NCBI GenBank assembly: GCA_002633025.1
Contig: NMRB01000326.1
Location: forward strand, 180,376 to 244,375
Length of the DNA: 64,000 nt
Reading direction: 5' to 3'
Source of the DNA: Notospermus geniculatus
Lineage: Eukaryota; Nemertea; Pilidiophora; Heteronemertea; Lineidae
In this document: one piece after another, positions 1 to 14,875 of the stretch
How positions within the stretch are numbered: the first letter of the stretch is position 1
Layout of the letters: each line of letters opens with the position of its first letter
Position numbers and translations under genes: made by a program
Notes under the pieces: model-generated
What the model was told of the DNA's origin: nothing
Seen by the model: only the letters and a program-made list of their open reading frames with translations
Databases searched by the model: none

Positions 1-323
1 CCACGCCTCGGTTTCAAATCGTCAACTAAAACCACTTCCCAAGCTTCTGGATCACGCCAGGAAAGCATTTTCAGCCCAGATTTTGACGTTCTTTAACGTC
101 ATTTCACAGCATTTCGAAGACGACATCGTCAAGTCTTTGATGTAGTTTTCTTACCAGTTGTTTGAGACGCATTCAACGTTTACGTTAAAGATATTGTATC
201 ACGGATATTTTCGCGGGCCACGAAATTCATTGTTTATTTACATTTTGTTTGTTTATGTCCAGGCTTTCTTTGTCTTATGAGTAATTTGTTGGTGGCATGT
301 ATTCATTTTATTGGTGGGTTGGC
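1..323. other. 5' flank, no gene seen
   Basis: AT-rich sequence upstream of the first copy of the duplicated segment. I see no convincing open reading frame, RNA gene or inverted-repeat element in it. It is the only part of the 5' flank that is present once. Confidence 0.5.
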
Positions 324-1193
324 ATGTCCCAAAAGTCCAAAATAACATAATGTAACCATCCATGTTTACACACATTGAATGTAAACAATGAAGTCGTGAT
401 ACATTCTCTTTAAGCCACAAATCATGAAGGCTAGCTTATCAATTTTAAATATCCTGCTATCAGCTTTCTCTGCCCATGAAACTGGTTAATATTTATATAC
501 ATACTGTCGTAACAAGCAGGGAAATCTCACCGTTAGTTTATGTACGTGTGTTTGTCTTTCATCACGGACCCCAGGGCCAATATCGGAAAACTCCACGTGA
601 ACATCATTGTCATCGGAGAACAAACCGCTGTTTGGCTATTGTTCGGTTGCAGTAGCTTCCACGCGCAGCCTCCGATCTCTGCGGTTACAGCGTCGCGGAG
701 AGTTAGAGTAATTTATTCATTCCAAACATCCCTGGTGCGCAAATGTACCAGGAATGACATGTCAACAAGATTCGCTGGACGAGAAAGATTGTTGACGGTT
801 TGTGCGAGTTAACATTGACGACGCTATGATCCGCGGGCGCTGCTGTACTCCGCCAAGTCTGTAACAATCATGATATTGATCTGTCGAGGATTATTTTACT
901 GAATCACGATAACCAGGAGAGTGTGACCGACTGCGACTACAGGAGTTAGAGGATACAGCCATTACAGGATTACCAAAACGTTTCTCCTTGATTTGGATAG
1001 CGAGCTGTTCGCGCCGCGATGCACACCTTGGCCACGATAGGTAACTGAGTAGATGACGTGGGTTGTAGGCGGGTAAGGTAGAGCATTCCTTACAAGCCTA
1101 GCCCAGCCTGGTACACTAGATCCTCTATGAGGCAGCTACAACCTTCGTCCTCAGCCTCCCGGCCCGGCGGCCCATAACAGCGGGCAAAACTCT
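324..1193 (+). repeat. 870-bp direct duplication, copy 1 (probable haplotype duplicate)
   Basis: This segment is repeated almost base for base at 1195-2064, with a single N at 1194 between the copies. Only scattered substitutions separate them, for example AAAGATTGTTGACGG here against AAGGATTGTTGGCGG in copy 2. Copy 1 stops 26 bases short of the junctophilin start codon equivalent. A 90-codon open frame (540-812) lies inside both copies, but it shows no recognisable domain and its conservation only reflects the duplication. The N join points to two allelic contigs laid end to end rather than to a biological duplication. Confidence 0.85.
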
Positions 1194-1194
1194 N

Positions 1195-3220
<2,026 letters not shown>

Positions 3221-6200
3221 NTTCCACCAATGAGAGCTTCGTAAAGCGTTAGTTACCACCTTCTATATTATGAATCATTTTAATGCTCAGAATGGTCGGA
3301 TATCTGAAACAGTATCTCCATGAGGTAGGCTCATACATATTCTAAGTCTACCTTAGGTAATCAAAGCTGCTGAGTACTTGAATCAGCCTTGTATATCGAA
3401 AATCCTTCATGTATGTTTACCTTTGCAAAGCTTCTGTTCCAGAACGGTGTGAACCATGCAACCCTTCATAAAGACATCGTCCATCCCCTGTATCTCGTAC
3501 CTGGTAGCTCGTCCTACTTGTAAGATCTCATCAGGACATAGCTCCAGTGCATGAAGGCCAATCCTTGAAAATAGCAAAGCCATTTCTCATCGTTGTTGAA
3601 CTCAGGAAGACTATGTCAAGTTTATGTAGCATTTGTAGGACGATGAGTGATGGGTTTGCTTACGAGTGAAGGCAAATATATTACCAATATATTAGACACG
3701 TTAGCAAATTGCAAGTAGCAAAAGTGCCAAAATAGGTTGTGTACGATTTCATCTGCGCTGTTTGTCAGTGTATGGCATCGAAGGATCGAAAATCACCAGT
3801 CAGTCGTACTGTAGCAAGACCGGCATCTTCATCGGTATACTCATTTTATGATCTCAACTTTGCTTTCAATTGAAGTTGGTGAGACACTAACAGTTCGTTC
3901 TTCGTATAACTTTGATCAAACTGTAAATAGTGCGAGCTTCTCTTTTCTATGAGGGTCTTGGTATGAACCGTTCAAGATCTTCAGTCGTCAAGACCACGAT
4001 GATTGGTCGTCAGGTGGTAGTTTGTGTACATCGGCCCAGCAGATCCTCCTCAAACGGCCAGAGAAGATTTGGTATTTCAGCCATTGAACTCATCTCCGAA
4101 TGACTACGAACTCGCATACTGTGATACCAATACCTACGAGCTTGAACACTGTCATACTGCAATATACATGTAGAAATACGTCTCTGTACATTTCACTGCA
4201 GAGAAATCTCCTCCTGTACAAGATTCCCCAGTGTACAGCAGTTAATTGCCGTCTGCACTAGAGGCACCGTATCGATTACCAACCTTCAATATCTCGTGGG
4301 CTCATTCCCCCTTGACAGTACTTCAGTCTGCCGAGTCCAGGCAGATGTCGATCACTCATGACACTTTCTGCCAGACGTGATCAAGGTTATATAATGACCT
4401 TGACCTCTTCCTCGGAACGAGGCGTCAAGGTCGTGTCAACTCGCATCCTGTGAATCTACCAAGATTCTTCAGGTGAATAAAGGTGATATTTTGGATGCAC
4501 TGAAGGTAACAGTGGGATCACCCTCTACAGCCGCCTCTCCAATCTTTCAGCATTATTGTACAATCATGTACCATCGATTCGGTTAACGGAATGGTTCAAA
4601 CCCATGACCGATGTCGTCTTATCGTTCCTTTTGAGGTTTGAGGGAATCCTTTCTTCTTCAGAAGCCTCAACAATCGTCCAGACACCAACACAGGAGACGG
4701 TTTTCCTCTTGCACTGCAATTCTATCACACATCGGCAGTATTCACCATTGTAATTCCGCTACCACGACGGTCAGCTAAGCATGAAGGATTAGTTCGGACT
4801 AAAAACAATTGGCTGTCACGCCTGACGCATTCACAAGGTGAAAGCAATGAGCGTTGAGCGTTGGGTAATCAACTAGCACCTATTACGAGTATGAAATTGA
4901 CTACACCGGCTGGACAAAAGGCTTTATAATGACAAGAAATCCCCTAAAATCTGCAATGCATTGCGATTGGTCGAGATAGTACAATAGGTTTACGAGCGGG
5001 CGCTGAACTTGAATATGGTTGGGTCACCTCTGAAGAGAGAAAGTACGGTATAATCTAATGGGAAGTGAATTGTTGAAGATCATCAACATACCACAGTAGA
5101 TTAGTTCTGAAGGCCCGTGTACTTTTATTGTACATTGACAGTTCGAACTCTTCTCCCCGATCATTCACCTAACCGTGCTAACATTGGCTCTGGGTAGGTT
5201 CAACTGATCCGCCAGTGCTCAGGTGATACGGATTACAAATATTTCCTATAATATACACGTCTATTCTACATTCTGCTCGCAAATGCAGGGTTGGTTTCAG
5301 CCAACTAAAGTTAGAATGGATCGGAAAGCCGACGTCAGGAGCAGCCAGGTGAGATGATCACGTGGTCTGCCGGCAGCCATATTAAGTTCTAGACGTCGGA
5401 ACAAACCACCGAGTAGTCTAATTCGAATCATGAAGAGAGCGGGGGAGGAACAAACCTCATGCTTAAGGGATGTTGTGAATGAGTGGGAACCCTTCTGGTC
5501 CACCGGAAGTTGGACCAATGTTCGGGGCAGGACAGTCCTGATACTGACAGAGATCACGTGATGGCTTCCATTAAAGACTGAATTATTTACGAGTATTTCT
5601 GTCGTAAATGACAAACGTGGATGATAAACTACTAGTTTTCTTTGCCATCTTGTTCACTGAGGTTTTTACTGCGCAATAGACATCGTATCATAACACTGTA
5701 CATGAAAGACTGTTTCTATTGATGTTTCTACACTGAAGGGAAACACTGATATCAACTGTAAAAGAAAGTAATGGTAAAAGAGACGAAAAATTCATTCTTT
5801 TTCAACTAAAATTGTTGAAACCGTTTCGTATGAAAAGAGACAAATTGTATTGTGCGACTGCGCTATCAATAGATTGAAAACAAACATTCTTTCTGGAAAT
5901 AATGAGACAAAGTCTGTATTGGTAAGAGTTATTGTACATAACCTTTGCCATTTCACTCTTTCACTGCGAACCTGGGCGAATGTAAGAGCGGTTCCTCATA
6001 ATGTCTGAAACCTTTTGAAGTTCTTGTGTACAGTATGGTACAAAGTAACTATAATACCAATACAGGGAGGTGGTGTGATACGCAGTAACGTAACGGTAAC
6101 CAGTTGATCGTTGAGGTTGCATCTAGGATCAAGCCACCTAGTGGCAAAAATTGAAATTAAGTTCTTAACATTGGCGATAGACAGTTTTAGACCCCAACTT

Positions 6201-7704
6201 TTACGGATAGGTTTGTAAGAAATGCTCGGAATGCTCAAGGCGTATCCCAATACAAAATATCTGCACTGAACGTCGCACAGTGAGGTCAGCTCAGCCTCTC
6301 CTGCTCAAGGACATTTTGAGAACGTCGCACAGTGACGTCATCTTAACCTCGCTTTCAAGGACACCTTGAAAACAAAGCACTGTACCCGTACAGTAGGTGG
6401 CTTCTCTCGACTAATTGTTAATAAGTCAGATGATCTGTACATCACGCTTGCGTGCACGGATGCCAAGAGAAGTGTACATAAGGAGGCCAATAGTGTTAAT
6501 ATTGTGCTTATAGTCACAATATGGAATTAATCTACCGTTTATTACGAGTACTACACGATCGATAAGCGTTATTTTTGCCATCAAGGCATCTGGTACAAGA
6601 TCGAACATATTGAATGCCATGGTCCAGATAATACTATGAGATCAATTACTGGTATCAAGGCATGTTCTACGTACAAAACAGGCAGGTTTTTTAGATTAGC
6701 TGATGTAGATGGTGAGTGTTGAGTGGGGTGAAGGTTGTTGTTGAGAAACGACTGCTGAGAGCCACTCAGTGATGCTGCAGCTTGTTCAGACACCGTAATG
6801 GGATTGATGTTAATGGTCTGTTAATTCATCTTGAGAAAAAAGGGGTAATACGTGACTTACGTTATGACTATCGAACAACATTTTTGCAAAATATTTTCTG
6901 CTCATTGCCTTTGGTCGTATGCAACACAGCCAATATGCAGAAACGTATTTCTCATCCGAGCGAGGGTATGCCCTCATCCTCCTGAGCAACTGTACACCAT
7001 CGTCTCTCTGCTAAGACTGGGTGTGCCCTAATCTGCTGAGCAACGTTTGCGAGAATGGAGAAAATTAGCCTCTGCAGTATTTGAATAAACATCTTCCAAG
7101 AGAAGCCCCCAAGACCTTCATCGTGGGAGTACCTCTGCTACAAGTGTCCCTCTTTTTTTGTCCCGTGAACCAACTCCGTGAGCTCTGACATGAATAATAA
7201 TGATGCTGATTTTGCCCTGTGCTGAGAATTACAACGCTACTACTACAATATCATGTTTTTTTCATGACACGTACGACATGTTCCTATTCACATAGATGTA
7301 AACTGAATAAAAAACAAAGGGGTATTTCCAAGGCCAATATCACACTACATGTATACATTGTGTACGACGCCCGATCGCCTGCAGCACTGAGGTATCCAGA
7401 ATCAATCATCCAGGGCTGGCATTGCCTAACTCTCATTTTCTGATCATCGATTTTTGATTACGTTGGCGAGGACAGGAAAACAAAATTATGAGGTTGGTAA
7501 AGCTGTCTGGCCAAACTGTGTACAGTTATCTCATTGTATAGCTGTCGTAATGGCCGTCATCATTATACTAGTGAGTGATGACGGCGTGTCGTCATGATGA
7601 CCTGCATCCAAATATGTTAGCTACATGTAGGTCTACGGTTTATCCAAAATGGGAAAGGTTGATTTCGGAAGGACCTCGAGTTGACGGTTGACAACAAAAT
7701 GTCA

Positions 7705-7836
7705 GGGACCTTATTCACAAAGCCGGTGTAACTTAAGGGTAGGCAAATCCTTTGACAGGCTGATACTAAACAATAGGTCGTCCACAAATGGACAATAGTT
7801 TACGCACTGCGGTAATTTTACGAGAGGTAAGGTCTC
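7705..7836. mobile_element. GGGACCTTATTCAC-type inverted-repeat element, copy A
   Basis: Starts GGGACCTTATTCACAAAGC and ends in the degenerate inverse AAGGTCTC. It shares internal sequence (CAGGCTGATA, AACAATAGG, GGACAATAGTTT) with the elements at 10882-11021 and 25840-25980. It looks like a small non-autonomous DNA transposon (MITE). The equivalent in copy B (18685-18800) has lost internal sequence. Confidence 0.7.
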
Positions 7837-8667
7837 TCAATTACAGGTGCAGGCCATCAACACCAGCTGGAAAAAAATGAATTGCTTCATATCATTAATT
7901 CTTAGCTCCCTGATATCACGTCCCTTCCAATTATCAAGGGTCGCGTCGACCCGAGGTTGTTGCCATCCTTCCCATGTGTTTAGAGAGTTACAATGTTTCT
8001 GTGGTTGATGTTTTGTTTATTGTCTTTCGTGGAAATGCACACGACAGGTCGTATTCTATAAAAATCGAACATCAATTGCTCATTTCTGCCCGTAGCCGAT
8101 CAATACAAGTATTTGATACTAAAATATTTTCATTTTCTACAAAGTGCTCCATGGTTCCTGCGGCAATATCGAAACTCGCTGAGCATCTACAAATAGTTCG
8201 TTTTATTGATCACAATGATGTATAGGCGTGTTCTATACGACATAAATGACCTGTGCACTGCGTAATATCTTTGCCTCTGGTCATGATGGATAATATTAAA
8301 CAAATAGAGAGGCATACTAACATTTGCCCAGGCAACAGACTGAGCTAACAATGCCTCCTCGATTTCCCCGGCGTGGCTGGTGATTGTTCTCGTAGGTTTA
8401 CCAACTATCAACATGATGTGCGCGTGTGTAATAGTATTGTTTCGTGCACACGGTGTCCCAGTGCATAAATCAAAGTAGCCTGACACTGTGACAATCGAGG
8501 CACGCCTGTCTGGTCAGGTTGAACGGTTTAGAAGCCACGCCACGGTCAGATCTGCACAGCTGGGGTGCTGTCGGATGCGAAATCCTCGGCTTATTGCTAA
8601 CCCTAACCCTGACCTTTTCCCTCAGCCAATTGGAATAATCATTGCTGAGTAACAAGCGCTCTGGAGC

Positions 8668-8766
8668 CATGTTCCCGAATCCATCGTTAGGTTAACGATG
8701 TCGTTAAAACTGGGAAAATGCATAGCGTAACGACATCGTTAACCTAACGACGGCTTCGGGAACATG
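8668..8766. mobile_element. 99-bp near-perfect palindrome
   Basis: The arms start CATGTTCCCGAA and end TTCGGGAACATG. They pair for about 39 bases each, including TCGTTAGGTTAACGATGTCG and its inverse, around a ~20-base centre. No coding capacity. The structure is that of a foldback/MITE element. The second haplotype copy is at 19631-19729. Confidence 0.75.
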
Positions 8767-10743
8767 GGTCCAGATTGGTTCCATGATTTCGCACTCGACG
8801 CTGGTGCTGGTGACGATTATGATGACAAAATGACTCGTTAGGAGTCGAGAACGCCATCGAGGTCGTCACGTGCTTTTGGCAAGATGGCCGTCGGCCAACA
8901 TAAGATCTGACCAGGTTGCAGGTTATGGTTGGGGTTGTTTTAGTGTCCAATGGTGAAGTCGAATATATACCTGTAGCAAATACTATTGCCTGCAACTACC
9001 TTCGTACTGACCGGATGTGGCTGGCCTGTCCAAGGCTGCCCATTCCAACGCTGTCGGGGTGGGTTGGGAAATCGTAGTGATGGCTCTAGTCATGGTGGTT
9101 TATCTGATCTATATCTAGACCTCCGTCATCGACTGAATCGACGAGACCTTCTTGCTACGTAGCCAAAGCAAGAGGACTGCATTATTAAAAGCACCCATGT
9201 ACAAGAACAAATGTACTGGAGGAGTATTCGCCATATGTTCCCCAATATTCATCATCCTACAACAATTGCGCATCGCTGTTGCTAGATTAGTTTGGAATAG
9301 TTTGCTATCTCTCGGAGAATCTATGCAGGGACGGTTGGTTGCCATGTAAACCGAAGCTAGAGGAACACAAGGGACGATACTATTGTGTTTGTGATGTTGG
9401 AAGAGTGACTGCTGTATGGTGCGCATGGTGATGGGGGATCATCAAGATAAGATAAGTATGATGTGTCGATGTTCGCTGGGGAGAGTGCCCTGGGAAATAA
9501 AGCAAGTCGGTGAACGAATATGGAGCCGGCAACTAATCAACTCAACACGCTCGTCGGAGAATCTCTAGTGACTCAAGGGACGAATTCAAGGACCTGCCTT
9601 GACATCCTTACTCCACTAAGTCAAGAGTGGAAATGATTCAGAATGGTGCTAAGGACTCAGCGCAGTTAGACGTACCCCAAACCACTGTCTTGGTGGTGAT
9701 TCGTACAGTGACAAAAAGGGGTGTGTGTTCTTACACCAGCGAACCCTCAAAACTAAAGAATTAAAGCTTTGGCTTCATAGTTTCCATCTCACTTACCGCC
9801 TCTCACAATGACCTGTTCAATTACCATTAACACCCGTTTAGCGCCGGCTGCCATTTAATTACTGTCGCCAATTAGCTCCTGTCGCTTGTAAATGAATTGT
9901 CTCATTAAAAATTGAAGCGAAATATCATGACACCTAATAGCTGTTAATATCGCCCCATTTTTACCGGGATCTGTTGGTAGGCTTTGTAAACGTGGCGCTG
10001 GCGTGTGCAGACATGTTTGGAGGGATTGCTTGGAGCCCAACGGGAATCTTGGCTTGGAGAAAACAACACAACAAACTGTTAATGGATATGATGTCGTCTG
10101 CTGCTGAAACTGCGAAGTCGTAGTAGGCATGGACTCTGGCGTGGCTTCATTACCAAGTCTATGAGGACAGAACTGCCGCAGAAACAACATAATCCTGAAT
10201 ACATTCAATCATCTTCGGAGTGTTGGTCGTTTATCGTTGAAATCATGTTTGTGTCATGAAAAAACTGGTATTTCAAAAGAAGGCAATTTCCACCTTGTGT
10301 AAACTGGATAAATCAATCCAAAAGTGATGGAAAGGAGGTGTCCAACCATTGATGAAATTGACGACTTGTCCAACCACTTCTACAGGTATTGACCTCATTG
10401 TACCTGTACTGAGAAGCAGAAAAAAGCTTTACCGTTCATTGTTTGTTCAAGTCTGAGAGACACACCAGTCACGGAATCCAACTGGGGAAAGATTTCATGA
10501 CAGAACGGATTGGCTTTATTCGGATTAGGACGAGGAACACAAGGGACACAACCAAGACGAGACGGACACAATCAAGCTATAAAAATCCGCCGCTATTTCT
10601 GCCAGTATAACAAACGTTTCGTTTCCATTGGGGACCCTAACCCACTGCCTCAATAGGTGTCACTAGTGGTTAAAACTAAAATGAAAGTGACATCCTGGTC
10701 GTGGTCGATTTCCCACACAAAAGGCGTCCACTGTGTTGGACCA

Positions 10744-10881
10744 GGGCCCATATTCATAAAACCTTGCTAAGCTCAGTTACTTCAAGTTTCTAAAGTGCCC
10801 TTTTTGTACAGACCAATGTACACAACTTGCATTAACAGTAGCAACCAACAAATCTAGCAAGATTTTATGAATATCGGCCCT
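10744..10881. mobile_element. Inverted-repeat element, ends GGGCCCATATTCATAAAA
   Basis: The left end GGGCCCATATTCATAAAA and the right end TTTTATGAATATCGGCCC are inverse copies, followed inward by CCTTGCTA / TAGCAAG. About 138 bp, noncoding. It directly abuts the next element at 10882. Confidence 0.75.
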
Positions 10882-11021
10882 GAAACCTTATTCACAAAGC
10901 TCTCGTAACTTTACGGAGCGCGTAAACCATTGTCCTTTTGCGGGCCGCCTATTGTTCACTATCAGCTTGACAAAGGATTTGCGTACCCTTAAAGTTACGG
11001 GGGCTTTGTTAATAAGGTCCC
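10882..11021. mobile_element. GGGACCTTATTCAC-type element, reverse orientation
   Basis: Starts ACCTTATTCACAAAGC and ends GCTTTGTTAATAAGGTCC. The interior is the inverse of the interior of 25840-25980 (TTGTCCTTTTGCGG, CTATTGTTCACTATCAGC). About 140 bp. It joins the previous palindrome with no spacer, so one probably inserted at the edge of the other. Confidence 0.75.
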
Positions 11022-12470
11022 TCGTTTTTACGATGTGCTGCCCTCTATCGTCGTTATGATCCCCATTCATGTGAAACATTCAGGAAATACCGGATGTTTT
11101 TAATTGATAAACAGCCGAACAAGTTCCGTCGTTTTGCCTCTATCAAACACACTCGGTCTCTACTTGTCTCGACACTCGGCAATTCACCTCTCCTCAAGTG
11201 CTGTAGTTTTTAATAACATGACTACTATGATTTCCCTTCAGAGTTTTCAGTCTGTCAGAGCAAGCTGCAGCAAAAGCAATTAGTGTCTGTATTATGCTCG
11301 TATCGAACTTCAGAATACTACATCTACAAGCTGCCGTTATTTCTGCACGAATTTATTTCCATTCAAGCCAAACCTAAACGGAAGTCTACAGGCAGTCCTC
11401 GCCCACCGTCTTCCTATGCTGGCTGTACAGTCCAACCAGTCCCATACATTTTGTGGGCCGCAATATAGGGGCTATGGTAGACTTGGTAGGCATTAACTAT
11501 AGCCAAATCGTACACGTATCACAATCGAGAATCGCTCCGTTAACGATAATACTGAAGACGGTATTGGCGAGGGCTCTCGTATTGTCTAGGCTGTAATAGC
11601 GAGGTTTCGTAACTATGACGAAACATGAATGTACGAAAAACAAAATTCAACGTCATTTCCAGGACCTAATGTATTTCTGGTAATGGTTGGTACCACAAAT
11701 GTCCCTGCTGCCGGTGCGTCTTTTAGCATATCATGTAAGGCCGAGAGAGTAATGGCGCATCTTGAATTTTTAAATTTCCCCTTCGTATCTACGAAGTGGA
11801 AACAAAATATAAATTTCAAAGTTTAATATACACCGTAACTCTATCAGTCTAACGTCATCCCCAAACCCTCACTACTTTGGTTATGCATGCCAAATTGGCG
11901 TGGAGCTACAGTGTAGTCCTGCAAGATATCATCGCTAAAAGACGCTCTTGCAGCAGGCGATATTCGTGGTACCAACCATCTCCTGAAATACATTACGTCA
12001 TGGAAATGAAGTCAAATGTCTTATTTGTACTTTGTGTTTCGTCAGATTTGTGAAAACCTCGCTAATGCCGGAGATGAACGTCGAGAAGAATTTTGACGAT
12101 TCGAGTTGTGTGATTTCATAACAAATAGACATCCACACACCAACTGTTAAATCTATCAAATAACTTTATGACGGTGAAAAAAAAATTGCCAGAGCTTTCC
12201 TAGCCATTACTTTAAGTGGTGTCATCTACATATTTGTCCATTAACAGAACGAGGTAATCTCCGCCTCGGCATCAAAAACTATTGCCAAGAGATACCTCCT
12301 GATCCGCCGTCCCATGGTAACAGTTTTAATTTCAGCAAAGTAGAACCGGGCGATGGACTCGGTTGTCAACACGAAACTAGACTATGTTTGCCGTGTGGCG
12401 ACCTGTTTACCATCACTTTACTCTTCACAATGATGGACTACATGAGCAGAAAATGTGGTGGACTATAAGA

Positions 12471-12698
12471 CTTCCTGTACATAGAAGTATACGGTATACG
12501 AACGCGACCGTGAAGCCAATATAGAGTTTTCGCAAAGCCCCCGAAACACAAACGCGAGCGTCTATCCTTTTGTTCGTGCTCTCTTCATGGCACCGAACAA
12601 TGGGTTTGGCGTTCGCGTTGGCTTTTTCGGGCGCTTTGCGAAAACTCCCTGTTGGTAACCGGCGTGTTCGTATTCCATATACTTCTATGTAGAGGAAG
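12471..12698. mobile_element. Nested palindrome: outer TIR element containing a hairpin MITE
   Basis: The outer arms are CTTCCTGTACATAGAAGTAT on the left and its inverse, ending TACTTCTATGTAGAGGAAG, on the right. Between them at 12523-12649 is a second palindrome with ends AGTTTTCGCAAAG and CTTTGCGAAAACT. The inner part belongs to a hairpin family also found at 28084-28212 and 60806-60930. The outer arms are not seen at those other sites, so the inner element probably landed inside the outer one. Confidence 0.75.
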
Positions 12699-14719
12699 CG
12701 TCAGGACTGCACGGTGTCTGTCTGCCATTTCCCTTTCCAAATACTGATACCGGCCCTGTTTTATCCTCTGTTCCTGTTTTTGTATGTACCATGTCTCCTT
12801 CTCTTTCTTCAAGGCATAAGTAATACAATGAGTCCCCGCCAACAAGGTCAGTATTGTTCGTGTGGCGCTGATCTTCTTAGCAACAAGCTCCATCATCCTT
12901 CCCTATACCAAAAGCAACAGTATACTGAAGAGGAATTGATAAACGTGATGGCCAGAAGCCAGAGATGGCAAGGCCTAAAACATGGTTCTGACATGACTGA
13001 CGCACACATCGTGACATCAGTCCAGAGTGTTTGGTAGCGTCATGTCTTTGAGCAGTTACTCATGACTGTAGGTGTGACCCAATGTTTGTATACTGTTGCC
13101 GGACTCATCCCTTACACTTCCCGATCATTATCCCAACATTCATTCCGGCCATCGACGGTCGATCACGCCAGCTTCAGCTTCTCTCTCACGTTAGTAACCG
13201 ATTTCGAGCTGTGAATGGTGTGTTTTTGGCTTCAGAATCGCTCTAACTGAGGTCCAAACGCCTCACGACGTTCGTCAACATGGCTTCGAACTGCCTGTTA
13301 GATGACTGACGAGCTAACGCTTTCGCTCAGTTACCATTTTCGTGTAAAGAACGCTGCCGCAACAAACTATAACAATTCTTCAACAACACGGCTTCCTTTT
13401 TCACCATATTCATGACACAAAGCAACAACCACTTCATCAGAAAGATGCTGTTTTGCTAGTGTCGTCCTCATCAGCAACTGCTTCCGCTTTCTGCTAGCTG
13501 CCAGATTGAATTCAATCCACCATAGCTTGTGTGTAGGGCATTATGGTAAGAATGGTAAACAGCCGATTGGGAAAATGATGCGAAAAGGGCCGCTTAGGAT
13601 CTCAATGCATGAAGCCCTGAGAAGATTGCTCCTCTCGACGATTTCCTTGCGAGTACATTTAATACTAATCCTCAAGGAGTGAGCAAGAATGTAGGCCCCT
13701 TTGCAAGGAAATGTAGAAGTGTGTAACACTGCCCCAAGGATAATCCGTAATGTTTATAAGTTCACTATTTTTAGCCTGTAAAAGTGTCTGGGTCGGCTAA
13801 TGTTCTCGATATATGCATAACATCACTTGCGTCTAACATACATGAGAGATGAAGGCTTGTTCAACTTGACTTTCTCTGTATACCTGCTTCTAACGTACGC
13901 ATACACGTACAGTAGTATACAGTCGGTAGCCTGAGGTTAGCCTCGATGGCTAGGCCTACCTACCTGTCGACCTGTAGGCTGAGCGGGTCTACAGATCAGG
14001 TCATGTAGGTTGTACAGGTAGTAGTGCATTATCCTCTCTTCACTGAAGGCATTGCCTTTTCGTGAATATTCTGTAGCCAAGTGACCACCCCGACACGTCG
14101 TCATTCTCGAATCGATGAGGACTGCAATCACTAACTGCGCAGTATTTGGCAAGAAATCGTATTCTTTAGATCCAATGGGGCGCCCTTCAATTAGCGGTAT
14201 TGCGTTCACCACATGGTGGTGACGTTATTTCACTTCCGGTGTGTGAAATTGCTCAGGTCCTTTTCGATGTTATACTTTTCCTTCGTTGCTACAACATAAC
14301 GAACTTGACACGAAGGAGTTAAAAGCAAATAAAAGCCCCGTGGTAGAAGAATCGTACCTAATACCGTACTTTTTCTATCTCCACCAAGTCATAAACTTGC
14401 ATGATAGTGTAGGCAAGGCTACGTGTTCCACCTGTAGCCTTTCTAACAACATCTTTGTACATCTTGATCAAGCAGTGCACACTATACGATACAGGTATGC
14501 ATGGCACCATCAGCCTGTTGAAATGATTCACTTGCCAGATTCCATCACAGTAGGTAAACATGATTTAACTCTTGTTAATGCAAAGACACGCCCGACAACC
14601 ATCAATATTCCGCGCGCTATTAGCTCACACATTCGTGTTACCTCAAGTCCTGGTTGATGGCGTCTCTCTGACCCCGTGGGGGATTTGTGGGGTTTGTATC
14701 AACGAATACGACCCGTGTG

Positions 14720-14822
14720 NNNNNNNNNNNNNNNNNNNNNNNNNNNNNNNNNNNNNNNNNNNNNNNNNNNNNNNNNNNNNNNNNNNNNNNNNNNNNNNNN
14801 NNNNNNNNNNNNNNNNNNNNNN
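14720..14822. other. Assembly gap of 103 Ns
   Basis: Run of N separating copy A from copy B of the ~11-kb block. Sequence before the gap (…GACCCGTGTG) continues in copy B at 25759 with TGAGAAAG, so copy A stops where copy B goes on. Confidence 0.99.
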
Positions 14823-14875
14823 GGTCCGACGTTGGGGAGTTAACCTCAGCCATATCGGTTCGGCGACGAAGATTG
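14823..14875. other. Short unique sequence after the gap
   Basis: 53 bases before copy B begins. GACGTTGGGGAG at 14827 resembles the GACGTTGGGG that precedes the G run at 3200 in copy A, so it may be the intact version of that broken spot. Confidence 0.5.

Larger units (their letters stand above)
3222..14719 (+). repeat. ~11-kb block, copy A (probable haplotype 1 of intron 1)
   Basis: This block recurs nearly base for base at 14876-25759. It is bounded by an N at 3221 and by the N run at 14720-14822. Differences from copy B are scattered substitutions and small indels, plus 671 bases (5863-6533) that copy B lacks at its internal N (17515). All of the block lies in junctophilin intron 1 and I see no exon in it. 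The longest conserved open frames (14286-14657; 12714-13037) have no recognisable domain. It holds inverted-repeat elements at 7705, 8668, 10744, 10882 and 12471. Confidence 0.85.

Noticed and set aside
8598-8612. CTAACCCTAACCCTGACC, telomere-like
   Set aside because: Only two units inside an intron, and present at the same place in both haplotype copies. Chance or a trivial remnant.
14286-14657. 123-codon open frame, identical at 25326-25697
   Set aside because: The two copies are probable alleles of the same DNA. No recognisable domain, and it sits inside junctophilin intron 1.
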